From Maniola hyperantus (taxonomy: Eukaryota > Arthropoda > Insecta > Lepidoptera > Nymphalidae): a DNA stretch of 64,000 nt. The notes beneath the pieces are model-generated. The model was not told where the DNA came from, ran no database searches, and saw nothing but the letters and a program-made list of their open reading frames with translations. The stretch is taken from the NCBI RefSeq assembly GCF_902806685.2, contig NC_048537.1, positions 15,274,720-15,338,719 on the forward strand. Direction: 5' to 3'. The position numbers and the translations under genes are program-made. Shown here in pieces: positions 54,561-64,000 of this stretch. Numbering within the stretch: the stretch's first letter is position 1; every line of letters begins with the position of its first letter.

Positions 54561-54659
54561 GCCTGGCGCAGATCAGCTTTTAAGCCTCTGTGACCCGTTA
54601 TTAGTTGTGGCACAAGATTGTTAAGTTGCATGGTCCCTATTATATTGTAGGCTTGTCTC

Positions 54660-55090
54660 ACATAGAAAATAGGTCTTCGTGGTGGCTTCTCCGGTGTTCG
54701 TGGTATATCGCTGCTGCCAGATATCTACGGTTGACTCATTAATTAGGCGTTTGACAAAGCACGCAGGGAATCTGTGCGTATCCGGGGCGTTGCGTCGCTG
54801 CATCGCTGTGGATATAAGTATGGGTGCCACACGGGCACTGCATTGGCCGCTGCGTCAAAAGTATGGCGTTGCAAGTTGCAACGCACCACCCCTACCCGCC
54901 TCGTTTCTCTGGTTCCAAGTCCGTTGCGCGTGCGATGCGGCGCCGCACGACGTCGTAAAGCATTGTGTGGCATGGTACAGTGATTTCTATGTAGGATGAC
55001 GCAGCGGCATCGCTCAGGTGTCGCGCCGCCATCAAACGCAAAGCGTCGTGTGGCTTCACTCTTAGATAGGTGCTGTCTTGCACTTCAGGG
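54660..55090. other. GC-rich island with unassigned frames
   Basis: CpG-rich segment with repeated GCGTTGCGTCGCTGCAT, GTATGGCGTTGCAAGTTGCA and GACGCAGCGGCATCGC motifs. Overlapping frames on both strands (up to 106 codons) have no family motif. More likely an old transposon than a gene. Confidence 0.35.
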
Positions 55091-55880
55091 CCGCCATCTT
55101 GACTAGCTTATCAGCGAAATCAGTTAAATGGGTGAGCCGTGAAAATAACCTGGGTTATTTACTATGATTAATTCTGATGGCAAAGGAGAATGCCAGATCC
55201 TGACCCACCAATTACACACAATATAATTAATGATAAGTATCCTAGTATTAACTAACCACTTAAAAATTAAAAATTGTGATTTTAAACTTGCGGATGTTTT
55301 ATTAGTTTCACAATTATAGGTAAATTGCATATAACCTAGAATCATTATGTGACTTAATGTCAGATTTACTGGACCACCCGCAATTTACTAGAGGTGTTAA
55401 TCTATGTTCAGGTATCCAGTGATGAACACAGCAACAAAATGCTGCATACAGCATACGTGTAAACAACACTGTATATTAATAATAACTGGGTTTACGGGTT
55501 TCTATAGAAATTTCTGTCATTGTCCTTTCATTACGGGTGAGTTCAATTACTATCCAACTCCAATTGCTTTTTCGTCTTCTCGGACTTTTTCACCTCCATT
55601 TCTTTTACAGTCGTCAATTTCATAGATAAAGGACTGAAGCGCCCTTCACCCTGTTTTCAAGTTCACATGTGGACACTTCTTTATGGGCTATTTGCCAAAG
55701 TAAAGTAAAAGTAAATCTTCAATTAATCTTTAAGCCGAAGTTCTCACAAGTGTTTTTCGCTCACAGTTAAATGGTATTGCCACCTGTCACATATGTCAAA
55801 CCAAAATTTTTGAATTTGAATGCCACACTCGAATCAGGATTTTGTATAAAAATAGAAGCTGAGTTTTTGCCGTTCCTAAC
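55091..55880. other. Intergenic DNA, nothing recognised
   Basis: Short AT-rich frames only. Confidence 0.4.
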
Positions 55881-55881
55881 T

Positions 55882-56112
55882 TAGAACGAAAAAACAGGCC
55901 AAGTGCGAGTCAGGCTCACGCACAGAGGGTTCCGTTGTAAATTTAATTAAATTCGGTTGAACGGATGGGTCGTGAAAGCTACCAGACAGACACACTTTCA
56001 CATTTTAATATTAGTATGGTTAATTAAAATCGGATGAACGGATGGGTCGTGAAGAGCTAGCAGACAGACAGACAGACACACTTTCACATTTATAATATTA
56101 TTATAGAGTATG
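55882..56112 (-). repeat. Fragments of GTTCCGTACC-type and F2 repeats
   Basis: AACAGGCCAAGTGCGAGTCA opens the first. Two adjacent F2 5' ends follow (ACGGATGGGTCGTGAAAGCT and ACGGATGGGTCGTGAAGAGC, each with (GACA)n). Confidence 0.6.
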
Positions 56113-56770
56113 GATATTACAATAAAACTTAAAGCTGGCCTTATCTAATTACTAGACAAATCATGCCCGCGTGGAATGGTGCCAAGAATACTGGCTGCAT
56201 TTCCGCGCGGTCAGCCAGGGAGATCCGTTGCGCAATAATTGAACCAGCCCTTCTGTCATCAGATGGAAGGCTATTAGTATATTTTAATAGCTAATACTAT
56301 AGTTTTTTTTAATGGGTGACACATAGACAGACGCACAGATGGACAGACGGACTGGACGAAACTACAAGCGTCGCTTGTTATTACTATTCGGAATCCCATA
56401 AAACGCACCTCAACGTATTACTTACACAATTAAAAACAATAATAATCAAACTAATATTGCCTGCTTTGATTTTTTTCGCTTGCAGTATCAAACTCGATGA
56501 GTTTATAAAATTAAACCATAATAATATTACTATCGTTAAATTCTATTATTGCAGTAATTTAGTGTTAATTTACGCATTATCTAAACTTGTTTGTGTATTA
56601 CTTTGAAACTTTAAAATGCGTTATCCATATCTAGGCAATTTTTATTATCATAACACCTGATTAGAATTTTTGAGATAATTTATCATTTCCTGCTGATTTA
56701 ATCTGTATCACCTGTTATAGTTCGTCATTACTTATTAGTGTTATGGTTATGTCACACAATCCATACTTTC
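56113..56770. other. Intergenic DNA with an unassigned repeat-like patch
   Basis: 56160-56280 (TGCCCGCGTGGAATGGTGCC, TTTCCGCGCGGTCAGCCAGG) is GC-rich and looks like a dispersed repeat; the rest is AT-rich. Confidence 0.35.
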
Positions 56771-56982
56771 ATACTAATATTATAAATGCGAAAGTGTGCC
56801 TGTCTGTCTGTTTGTCTGTTAGCCTTTCACGGCCTATCCGTTCAACCGATTTTGACGAAATTTGGTACAACAATAGCTTGCATCCCGGGGACGGACATAG
56901 GTTTCTTTTTATCCCGGAAAATCCCACGGGATTTTTAAAAACTTAAATCCCGCGAACGAATTCGCGGGCATCATCTAGTAGT
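56771..56982 (+). repeat. F2 interspersed repeat, full length
   Basis: CATACTAATATTATAAATGC, (GTCT)n, TTCACGGCCTATCCGTTCAA, CCCGGGGACGGACATAGGTT, ending TTCGCGGGCATCATCTAGTA. Confidence 0.78.
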
Positions 56983-57517
56983 TTTATAATTTGCACTATT
57001 TTTCCCAGAGCTTTTTAAACCCATCCGAAATCTGACAAGTTTAAAGTACATATAGTTAGCTTTTAGTGAAATACTAAGCTCCACCATTTTCCAAACAAGA
57101 CCACACCAAAAACTCATAAATAACTATGAAATACTTCCACCAAAAAGTTAAATGAAACATCGTTGTGCTTTGTGCAAAGCAAAATTCTGAATCCGTTATC
57201 CACTAAGAGAAGTTTTCATAAAGTGCTCCCCACTGCTCTCCATATAAACGGAGTTTGGCTCTCATTTTAATATTAACCAATTAAACTCTATGTAATTTCG
57301 TAGACACGTTCTAGAAACTAAATATAGTTTTATAGTATAATACGGGATTAAATGTATGTACAGTAACCGGTAGTAATTACTTTTAAAAAAATATAGCATT
57401 CCGTATTGATAGTGAAAAAAAGAAAAAGAACAAAAATTAAAAAAAAATACAAAAAAGATTAGGTATATAAATAAAATTAGGTATAAAAAAATTAGAGGTA
57501 GGCTTATTAATTAATTA

Positions 57518-57629
57518 ACAGTAACCGGCAGGAAATATTGTACATCGACCTTTAGAAAGAGAAAGCGGTGTCGTAGAGCGTTGTTTCTGCCGTTGAGACT
57601 CTTTCTAAAGGTTTCCTGCCGGCTACTGT
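57518..57629. mobile_element. 112-bp foldback element
   Basis: Outer arms ACAGTAACCGGCAGGAAA and TTTCCTGCCGGCTACTGT (one mismatch) and inner perfect 14-bp arms ACCTTTAGAAAGAG / CTCTTTCTAAAGGT. The left side carries about 12 extra bases between arms. A lone CAGTAACCGGTAG end lies at 57361. Confidence 0.7.
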
Positions 57630-58569
57630 ATCTACATGTAAATAGGAATTCAAATCGTGTACATTTGAAACTGAACATTTTAACGGAAATCTGAAAAACT
57701 ACATACACAAACATTATTTACTAGAACTTATCTACCAAACATTGAGTTTGATTGGTTAGTATTAATATGAGAGCCAAACTAAGTACGTTTGGAGCGCACT
57801 TCGAATAAACTCCTGTTAAGCTGGAAATCAGATTTGAATGAAAGCAACCAACCCCCCACCGCGATGCCTTTGATGCGGTGAAGATGGACCGAAATCTGTT
57901 GCTTGTATTATGCCTGATTCTGGATGACTTAAACCTTATTGAAAACACAACGTATTTGATATAAATACAGGGTGTAACCAGAACGCTAGCAAAAACTTAG
58001 CGTTATTGCTATTTACCTACACACAATCCAATACCAATTATGCCATTTGTAGTTTGTAGTATTAGTGATTTAGTTTTCAAACCAGCAATGTAATGCGTGT
58101 AAAACTCGGGTCAATGCCCCGCCTACGACGCGACATGGACTCTGAGTGGTCTACTTACGCAACGTTCGTTGACCTCTAGCGTCAGTCAGATGTTTTATTT
58201 GCAATATATCGTGATTCGTGAACATTGTTAGAATGTTAGAATAATGGAAGATCATCATTCAATTATTAAACTTCATTCTAGAACACTCATTATGTAAAAA
58301 AAGATCAACGAGTCAAAAAATTAGAAACTAGAAAAAGTGGGCAAAAAATTTGCACACTTAATTAACCATATATTATATACCTAGTTACTCTTTGTTACGA
58401 AAATTTTTATTAACATCATTTATTATTCCATTAGGTTGATGAGCCAAAAATGAAAGCGGAAAATTCTGAGAAAGTCGTCCGTGAACCGCAGAACTTTATG
58501 CTATTTAAGAGGAGTTTCGAACGAAGCTTAATTTCAACCAATCAAAGTCATGATGTTTGGTTAAAACTA
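57630..58569. other. Intergenic DNA, nothing recognised
   Basis: AT-rich, no family motif seen. Confidence 0.4.
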
Positions 58570-59120
58570 AAACAATGATTTCCACACTCCAGCACGATCT
58601 TGTGCCGCTTGAACCCAGCGGCTCCCTGCAACTCGTTTGATATCGTATCTCCAGCTATAGTGGGTGGTCTTCCAACTCTGCGCTTTCCAGTGCGAGACCG
58701 TCATTCTAAAGCTTGGGACCCAAACTAACGTCTATCGGTTTTTCGAACTATATGCCCTATCTATTGCCACTTCAGCTTCGCAACCCGTTGAGCTACGTCG
58801 GTTTCTCTGGTCCTCCTACGAATCTCCTCATTTCTGATTTAATCACGTAGAGAAACTCCAAGCATAGCAACTCTCTCTATCGCCCGCTGATTGACTGTGA
58901 GCTTTCTTACGAGACCCATAGTTAGCGACTATGTCTTGGATCCATATGGCAGCACGCACTGTTTGAAAACTTTGGTCTTCAAGCGAGGAATTTTGGACAA
59001 GAAGACATCTCGAAGTTTACTGAATGCTACCCAGCCGAGATGAATGCGGCGGCTAACCTCTTTCTTGAAATTAAACTTACCTAGCGTTACCTCAATTAAT
59101 ATTTGAATGTAAATCAAAAG
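58570..59120 (-). mobile_element. RTE-like LINE ORF2 C-terminal region, decayed
   Basis: Minus strand 59117-58929 reads KEVSRRIHLGWVAFSKLRDV and KTKVFKQCVLPYGSKT. Further on, LTVNQRAIERV-like, RNEEIRR-like and CSVG/RW fragments appear in shifted frames, down to CACTCCAGCACGATCTTGTG. It covers the thumb and C-terminus; frameshifts and stops make it dead. Confidence 0.7.
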
Positions 59121-59519
59121 AGACTCTTCTTAATACACCTTGAAAATTTCACTTGAAACGTCGCGTCGCTTCAAAATGAATTAAAACTTTTTAATGGCGC
59201 AAAGCGCTAAGTACTACACGAAACAAATAAAGTTGAGCATGTAACGGGCGAAGTTGGGAGTTGAGACGCACGTGTATTGGAAAGTTTCCAGATCTTTCTT
59301 TGTGTTTTGAACCCGCACCGAGATGAACGGTTCCGGGAGCTACTTATACTGGTAGGTAAAGGTACGTACTTCGGTACCCATTATTGGTTTGCGTATACGA
59401 TGAGGATGTGATAAACAATGCCAACCTTTTACCAAATCTATATAAATAAAAATGAATGACCGAAATGTATGCAAGCGCATAACTTCCGAATGATTGTACC
59501 AAATTGGATAGTAAAAACG
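59121..59519. other. Intergenic DNA, nothing recognised
   Basis: Contains TATAAATAAAAATGAATGAC at 59440-59460, a possible decayed repeat end. Confidence 0.35.
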
Positions 59520-59645
59520 GCGAGCAAACGAGCAGGTGGGTCACCAGATGTTAAGTGATTAACGCCGCCCATGAACATTTGCAGTACCAGAGGAACCACC
59601 AATGTGTTGCCGGCCTTTCAGGAATTTGTTGGTCCACCCCTTTCA
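59520..59645 (-). mobile_element. CR1-like LINE 3' end, short
   Basis: GCGAGCAAACGAGCAGGTGG, CGCCGCCCATGAACATTTGC, GGCCTTTCAGGAATTTGTTG. Confidence 0.7.
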
Positions 59646-60086
59646 ACACTCTACAAATTACCGAGCCCGCTGATAGACATACGGATGGACTAACGAACGG
59701 ACGGATAGACGGGCGGACAGCGGAGGCTTAGTAACAGGGTCCTGTTGCCACCCGTCGGATACGGAACCCTAAAATAAAATTTCCAAATAGTAATTCACGC
59801 TGTTCATAATGGGTAAGTTCTAATCTCTGCTCACAATATACCTATTTATTTGTTTTTCGTTTTTTCAGGTAAGATGCAGTCTTCGTAACACTTTAGGCGG
59901 AGTGGTCGTTGGCATCACGAAGAACGTCTTTGTGGGCGGTGGTATGCGCTCACGAGAATTCGCCACTACTTGTTATTGCTAGTCGACAGCTGGTTGTCGC
60001 TTCAGCTATCGATAATAGGTCTAGCTATAGCTAAAGATTTTATACACACATATAAATAAAAATGTAATCACGAACTATTCTTCACA
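59646..60086. other. Intergenic DNA with GC-rich unassigned patch
   Basis: 59870-59960 (AAGATGCAGTCTTCGTAACA, GGGCGGTGGTATGCGCTCAC) looks repeat-like but I could not assign it. Confidence 0.35.
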
Positions 60087-60346
60087 GAATAAAACAAACG
60101 GTCAAGTGCGACTCGGACTCGCATACGAAGGGTTCCGTACATCGCACAGAAAATATATTGATAATACTAATTATTTGTTCATGAACACATTTTAATTTTT
60201 TTGTGATGTAACCACAAATTCTCGGTTTTCAGATATTTCCCCTTATGTGTGCTATTAGACCTACCTACAGGTTTCTTGACAGACAGACAGACAACAAAGT
60301 GATCCTATAAGGGTTCCGTTTTTCCTTTTGAGGTACGGAACCCTAA
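60087..60346 (-). repeat. GTTCCGTACC/(GTCT)n repeat with internal deletion
   Basis: GGTCAAGTGCGACTCGGACT, TGATGTAACCACAAATTCTC, (GACA)n and TTGAGGTACGGAACCCTAAA. Confidence 0.75.
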
Positions 60347-61045
60347 AAAGCAAATAGATATATAGCGATGTAGAGTCACGCCTCGCCTCTTAGCTCTCGA
60401 GCGCTCAACCTTGATTGTACTTCAATCTGGAACAGCGCTGCGTGTGAATTTGTTCGGTTTTTTAAAATAATTGGTCCAAAAAATTAACAGCGTGGGTAGC
60501 ATGGATAGTAGCATGGACGAAATATTAACTCATGTACTAAACTGGTAACCCATCAATTTACAAAAAACAAAATAACAAAGTTTAATTCCACAAAAAACGT
60601 TTGGCTAAATTAATAGTCATTTTATCATCCTTATAAAACTTCAGGTTCTACAAATAAAAACAAATTACCAGACAAATAGTCATTTCATAAAATACCATTT
60701 GACAAACGATTTATTAATCGTGTTAATTAGTAAAACAACATAAAATAGCATTTTTTTTTTATAAAATGCCATTCCCCCATAAATTAAGTTTATGATATAG
60801 GATAAGAAAAAACAGGCACAGAGAACTCAGGCTGCAAAAGCGAGCGAAGCGAGCTCGTTACTTGACGCACTCTGATTCGATGGGATAGATTAGAAGGGGA
60901 TGGCGGGGTCTGTAATTTTTGAAACTTTTTTGGTGAAATAATCATTTGTTATACGTTTTGAACCCCTAAACTTACATCAGTTGCAGATTTTTTAAATGTG
61001 CAGCTTCGATTTAGGCTCTGAATTCATTTTTTATCGGAATCTTTA
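60347..61045. other. AT-rich intergenic DNA, nothing recognised
   Basis: A GATGGGATAGATTAGAAGG patch near 60880 is the only distinctive sequence. Confidence 0.35.
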
Positions 61046-61165
61046 ATATTATAAATGCGAAAGCTTGTCCGTCTGTCTGCTAGCTTTTCATGATACTTAT
61101 TATCCCGGAAAATCAAAGAGTTTCCATGGGATTGTTAAAGTACCTTAAACCACGTGGATTAAGTG
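61046..61165 (+). repeat. F2 repeat with internal deletion
   Basis: ATATTATAAATGCGAAAGCT, CTAGCTTTTCATGA, then TATCCCGGAAAATCAAAGAG directly. Confidence 0.65.
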
Positions 61166-61634
61166 GCGAGACAGCTACTCGTATGTCTGAAATTTCATAA
61201 ATTAAGCTAAAAATATTTTATTTTACATTGTAAGTTGTAACACAGAAGTTGTATCGCAAGAATGTTACTTTTATAGCAAAAATTTAGTGACTTCATAGAT
61301 CATCTATCATGACTTAAGAGCCTAATATTATCAAATTAAGCGTGTTAGTATTTCTTTATCATTAGATAAGTAATAAACATCGATCATATTATGTTTTACT
61401 ATATCAAAAACTGCATATGACCGCACCTTTCATTTTATATCAAACAAGATTAAAAAAAATCATAGAGAAGATTTGGTCTTTTTCGGTGATCATTAAATTA
61501 ATGAATATAGCTATAGGCTACATTATAATGGCTGGTTTTAACTGTGACGTTATAAGATATTATAACGTGTCCTTACTTGTTGACAAGGAACAATATAATT
61601 AGTTCTAGGTAAGTTGATTAATGTTGATTGGAAT

Positions 61635-61834
61635 NNNNNNNNNNNNNNNNNNNNNNNNNNNNNNNNNNNNNNNNNNNNNNNNNNNNNNNNNNNNNNNNNN
61701 NNNNNNNNNNNNNNNNNNNNNNNNNNNNNNNNNNNNNNNNNNNNNNNNNNNNNNNNNNNNNNNNNNNNNNNNNNNNNNNNNNNNNNNNNNNNNNNNNNNN
61801 NNNNNNNNNNNNNNNNNNNNNNNNNNNNNNNNNN
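61635..61834. other. Assembly gap, 200 N
   Basis: The 20 bases before the gap (TGATTAATGTTGATTGGAAT) recur just after it (61839-61858). The sequence on either side is otherwise AT-rich and without features. The frames that run through the N are artefacts. Confidence 0.98.
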
Positions 61835-61858
61835 AATGTGATTAATGTTGATTGGAAT

Positions 61859-62277
61859 AAAATATCGAGTGTTTATTTAGTGAATTTTTGGTTGGTCGTT
61901 TTCCGGGTAAAAAAGCGAATTTAAGTAGATCTTTGAATGCAGTTTTGTTTCTTTTTAAAAATAAGAGAATATTTCCTTTAAGTAAAATGATCTAACTTAA
62001 GGATTTAAGGTAGTTTCCTTACAGGGCCCATTATTCTTTTCCACCCTGTATAGAGATAGAAATGTCGTAGATAGTTATAATACAAGTTTCGAACAATATA
62101 GCTGCCTGAAAATACGTTGCAATGTCACTTTCTCATCAACTCAGACTATTGGGTTAGTGAAGAAGTTCGTCCGTGCATATCTCTTTCTACGTGCACCATG
62201 TGTATTGACCAATACAGTGATCATTACATTGATTTACCAAACTAGAATTAACATCACTAAATTCATTAATACCATTT
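61859..62277. other. Intergenic DNA, nothing recognised
   Basis: No supported feature. Confidence 0.4.
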
Positions 62278-62425
62278 ATCTAAATACATAAAAGGAAAAA
62301 CGACTGACTGACTGAATGATTTATCAACGCATATATAGCTATTATGACATAGACATCCATTAACAAAGCATTTTTGAAAATTCAACACCTTAGGGGGTAA
62401 AATACAGTATTTAGTTTATGTAGTG
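62278..62425 (-). repeat. F1 repeat with internal deletion
   Basis: CTAAATACATAAAAGGAAAA, CTGACTGACTGAATGATTTA, TTGAAAATTCAACACCTTAG. Confidence 0.65.
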
Positions 62426-62629
62426 TAGAAATATAAAAAAGACACGAATGAAGTGTATGTAATAATATGATATAACTATGGCTAAAAAGTAAACTACTGA
62501 GTACATAATAAAGTGAGGTATGTTAAATCCCCTACTGTTTTGAGATTTATCACTTCGCTAGCTGAGTGATGATCCTTATGTACTGGAAGGTTCTTTTAAG
62601 TATATTCTGTGATTTAAATCAGGAATTAA

Positions 62630-62695
62630 ATTGATAGTCAAAGTCAAAGTCAAATGATTTATTCAAAATAGGTAATAAATAACTCTTTTTGATGG
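62630..62695 (-). mobile_element. LINE-type 3' end with (TTTGAC)n
   Basis: The minus strand reads AAGAGTTATTTATTACC ... TTTGACTTTGACTTTGACTA, a hexamer-ended tail seen in several lepidopteran LINEs. Confidence 0.4.
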
Positions 62696-63362
62696 TCAGA
62701 TGTTGGATTTCTAAGATATAGTGGTGATAATTATTACGCAAACTTAAAACTAAAGCTACGATACAGATTTAAACCAAGTAATCATGTAAGTATTTAAGGA
62801 TTGTCCTACAAAAGGCATGTCCTATGGCCGCATTATCCTACTGTGATAATAAAGAGAGGGCAAAGAACTTTAGTTTTATAGAAGGCGGATTGCATTGTTG
62901 TCTAGCAGTTGTAAAATGATATTATTCTGTTCTTTTTTGTTGAAATCATGTTAATTTCTATAGTGAAAGAGGTCGGTGCCCTGCGTTGGAAAGATTTTAC
63001 GAAAGTATTACGTTTATTCGTTTTCATGATAAGTTTTATTGCTTAATTTACTTAGCTTTTGAATATCACTCCCATATTATACACTACCCATATTATGAAT
63101 GCAAAAGTGTGAGTGTTTGTTCAACGGATTAAGTGATTATTTGCATGGGTATATAGAGTTTAAGGCCTGAAGATTGATATAGGATACGTATCACTACCCA
63201 TATTATAAATGCGAAAATGTGTTTGTTTGTTGGTTTCTTGGTGTGTCCTTCAATCACCTGTATTCCCACTATATTTTAATAAGTATGGAGTTATTTAAGG
63301 CAAATTCAAATCAACATCGCATCAACAAATTCCTGAAAGGCCCCGGCAACTGATTGGCGGCC
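62696..63362. other. Intergenic DNA with F2b and LINE scraps
   Basis: F2b 5' ends at about 63080-63160 and 63195-63260 (ATTATAAATGCGAAAATGTG). A badly decayed CR1-like tail lies near 63262-63362 (AACAAATTCCTGAAAGGCCC). Confidence 0.45.
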
Positions 63363-63545
63363 AAAAAAAACATTTTTTTTAAAGAATATTAGCCATGATA
63401 AATGACTAATATACCCCTTTCCTCTCCAACTAAGCGTCAAGCTTGTGCTAGGAGTAGGTACGTCAATAGTGCAACGGGCGGGGTTTGAACCGTCGACCTT
63501 TCGGTTTTCAGTCCACTCCTCTACCCGTTGAGCTATTGAGGCACA
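63363..63545 (-). repeat. tRNA-Phe-derived SINE, full length
   Basis: On the minus strand: GCCTCAATAGCTCAACGGGT (A box), GGACTGAAAACCGAAAGG (GAA anticodon arm), GACGGTTCAAACCCCGCCC (B box), then body CTCCTAGCACAAGCTTGACG and an A-rich end. The tRNA part is recognisable but lacks proper 3' acceptor pairing, so it is not a functional tRNA gene. Confidence 0.8.
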
Positions 63546-64000
63546 TTGTTCGAAATGTGTGTCTAGTGCATAATAAATAGCGTCGTTAGGGAATGGGTAG
63601 TATGATACCCAAATAGGATGGGATTATTTATCTGTGGCGGTTGCCACAGATTCAACTAGATGGCGCTGCTCAATCGATAACATTTCATGACGTAGTCCCG
63701 AACAATTAATGTACTGCCGACAGTACTCGCACTAACGGAGTTTTCTGCAATCTGGACTATACGAGTATATAGAAGTTTCAAGACGCAACCGTCGGCCCAG
63801 CTGGCACTACTGAGCACAACCAACCGCTCGGTGGGAGATCTCCCTTTGGTACGGTCGAGCCTGCACTCCGCTTCCATACATATCTATAGGTTATGACATG
63901 TTAATTAATTAATCGGTGACGAAATTTGGCTAGCGGCATGGTTGTGTGGAAATAAATTAATTTGCGGCGTACGCTCTTTTCAGTCCGCGTCACATCAATA
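63546..64000. other. Unassigned sequence at window end
   Basis: A minus-strand frame 63877-63656 (EAECRLDRTKGRSPTERLVV...) slightly resembles a LINE tail but is too short to assign. A TGTGGCGGTTGCCACA palindrome lies at 63634-63649. Confidence 0.3.

Noticed and set aside
61614..61924. ORFs across the N block
   Set aside because: They exist only because N was read as an open codon.
63478..63545. Functional tRNA-Phe gene
   Set aside because: GAA anticodon arm and both boxes are visible, but it continues into a SINE body with an A-rich end and lacks proper acceptor pairing.
1..64000. Bacterial or viral defence system, or an endogenous virus
   Set aside because: All sizeable coding signals are lipase exons or LINE fragments; no integrase, capsid, nuclease array or toxin motif was seen.

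Overview
This is a 64 kb window of lepidopteran (moth or butterfly) nuclear DNA. It is AT-rich and intron-containing, and it is crowded with short interspersed repeats of the type found across Lepidoptera: tRNA-derived SINEs, repeats ending in (TGAC)n beside an ACGAAGTCGCGAGCATAAGCTAGT-like end, repeats carrying GGTTCCGTACC next to (GTCT)n, and 3' ends of RTE-like, CR1-like and Jockey-like LINEs. There is no operon, CRISPR array or prokaryotic feature. One sequencing gap of 200 N lies at 61635-61834.

The only host genes I can support are three tandem, same-strand (minus) paralogues of the insect secreted acid-lipase family (lipase 1/3-like, alpha/beta hydrolase fold): lipase A (29980-33741), lipase B (35281-40839) and lipase C (47519-53504). 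I assembled each from five exons by hand. All three share the same exon plan: exon 2 is exactly 208 bp, exon 3 is exactly 374 bp, and intron phases are 0, 1, 0, 0. The predicted proteins are 412, 398 and 396 residues, each with a signal peptide, an intact GHSQGGT nucleophile motif, and Asp and His triad candidates. Each gene also has a TATAAAT box 31-33 nt upstream of a conserved initiator, which places the start codon only 15-18 nt into the transcript. They probably arose by tandem duplication and are probably secreted gut or extracellular lipases; that function is inferred from the family.

The rest is repeats. From left to right: SINE/MITE mosaics (1-2850); a 239-bp satellite arranged in a 966-bp higher-order repeat (2846-5360); a 625-codon Jockey-like reverse transcriptase ORF without its endonuclease (6099-7976); MITEs and SINEs including a perfect 52-bp inverted repeat (8-13 kb); LINE remnants (14-15 kb); two tandem-duplicated segments (16.7-17.8 and 18.6-19.2 kb); SINE, hAT-like and unusual TIR elements (19-29 kb); the lipase cluster with repeat-filled introns (30-53.5 kb); and a gene-poor tail of LINE, MITE and SINE debris (54-64 kb). 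I saw no unambiguous new biological system. The best candidates for follow-up are the shared lipase promoter architecture, the divergent exon 4 and N-terminus among the paralogues, transposons lying directly against lipase splice donors, and several long hairpins and TIR elements whose target sites can be read from sequence.
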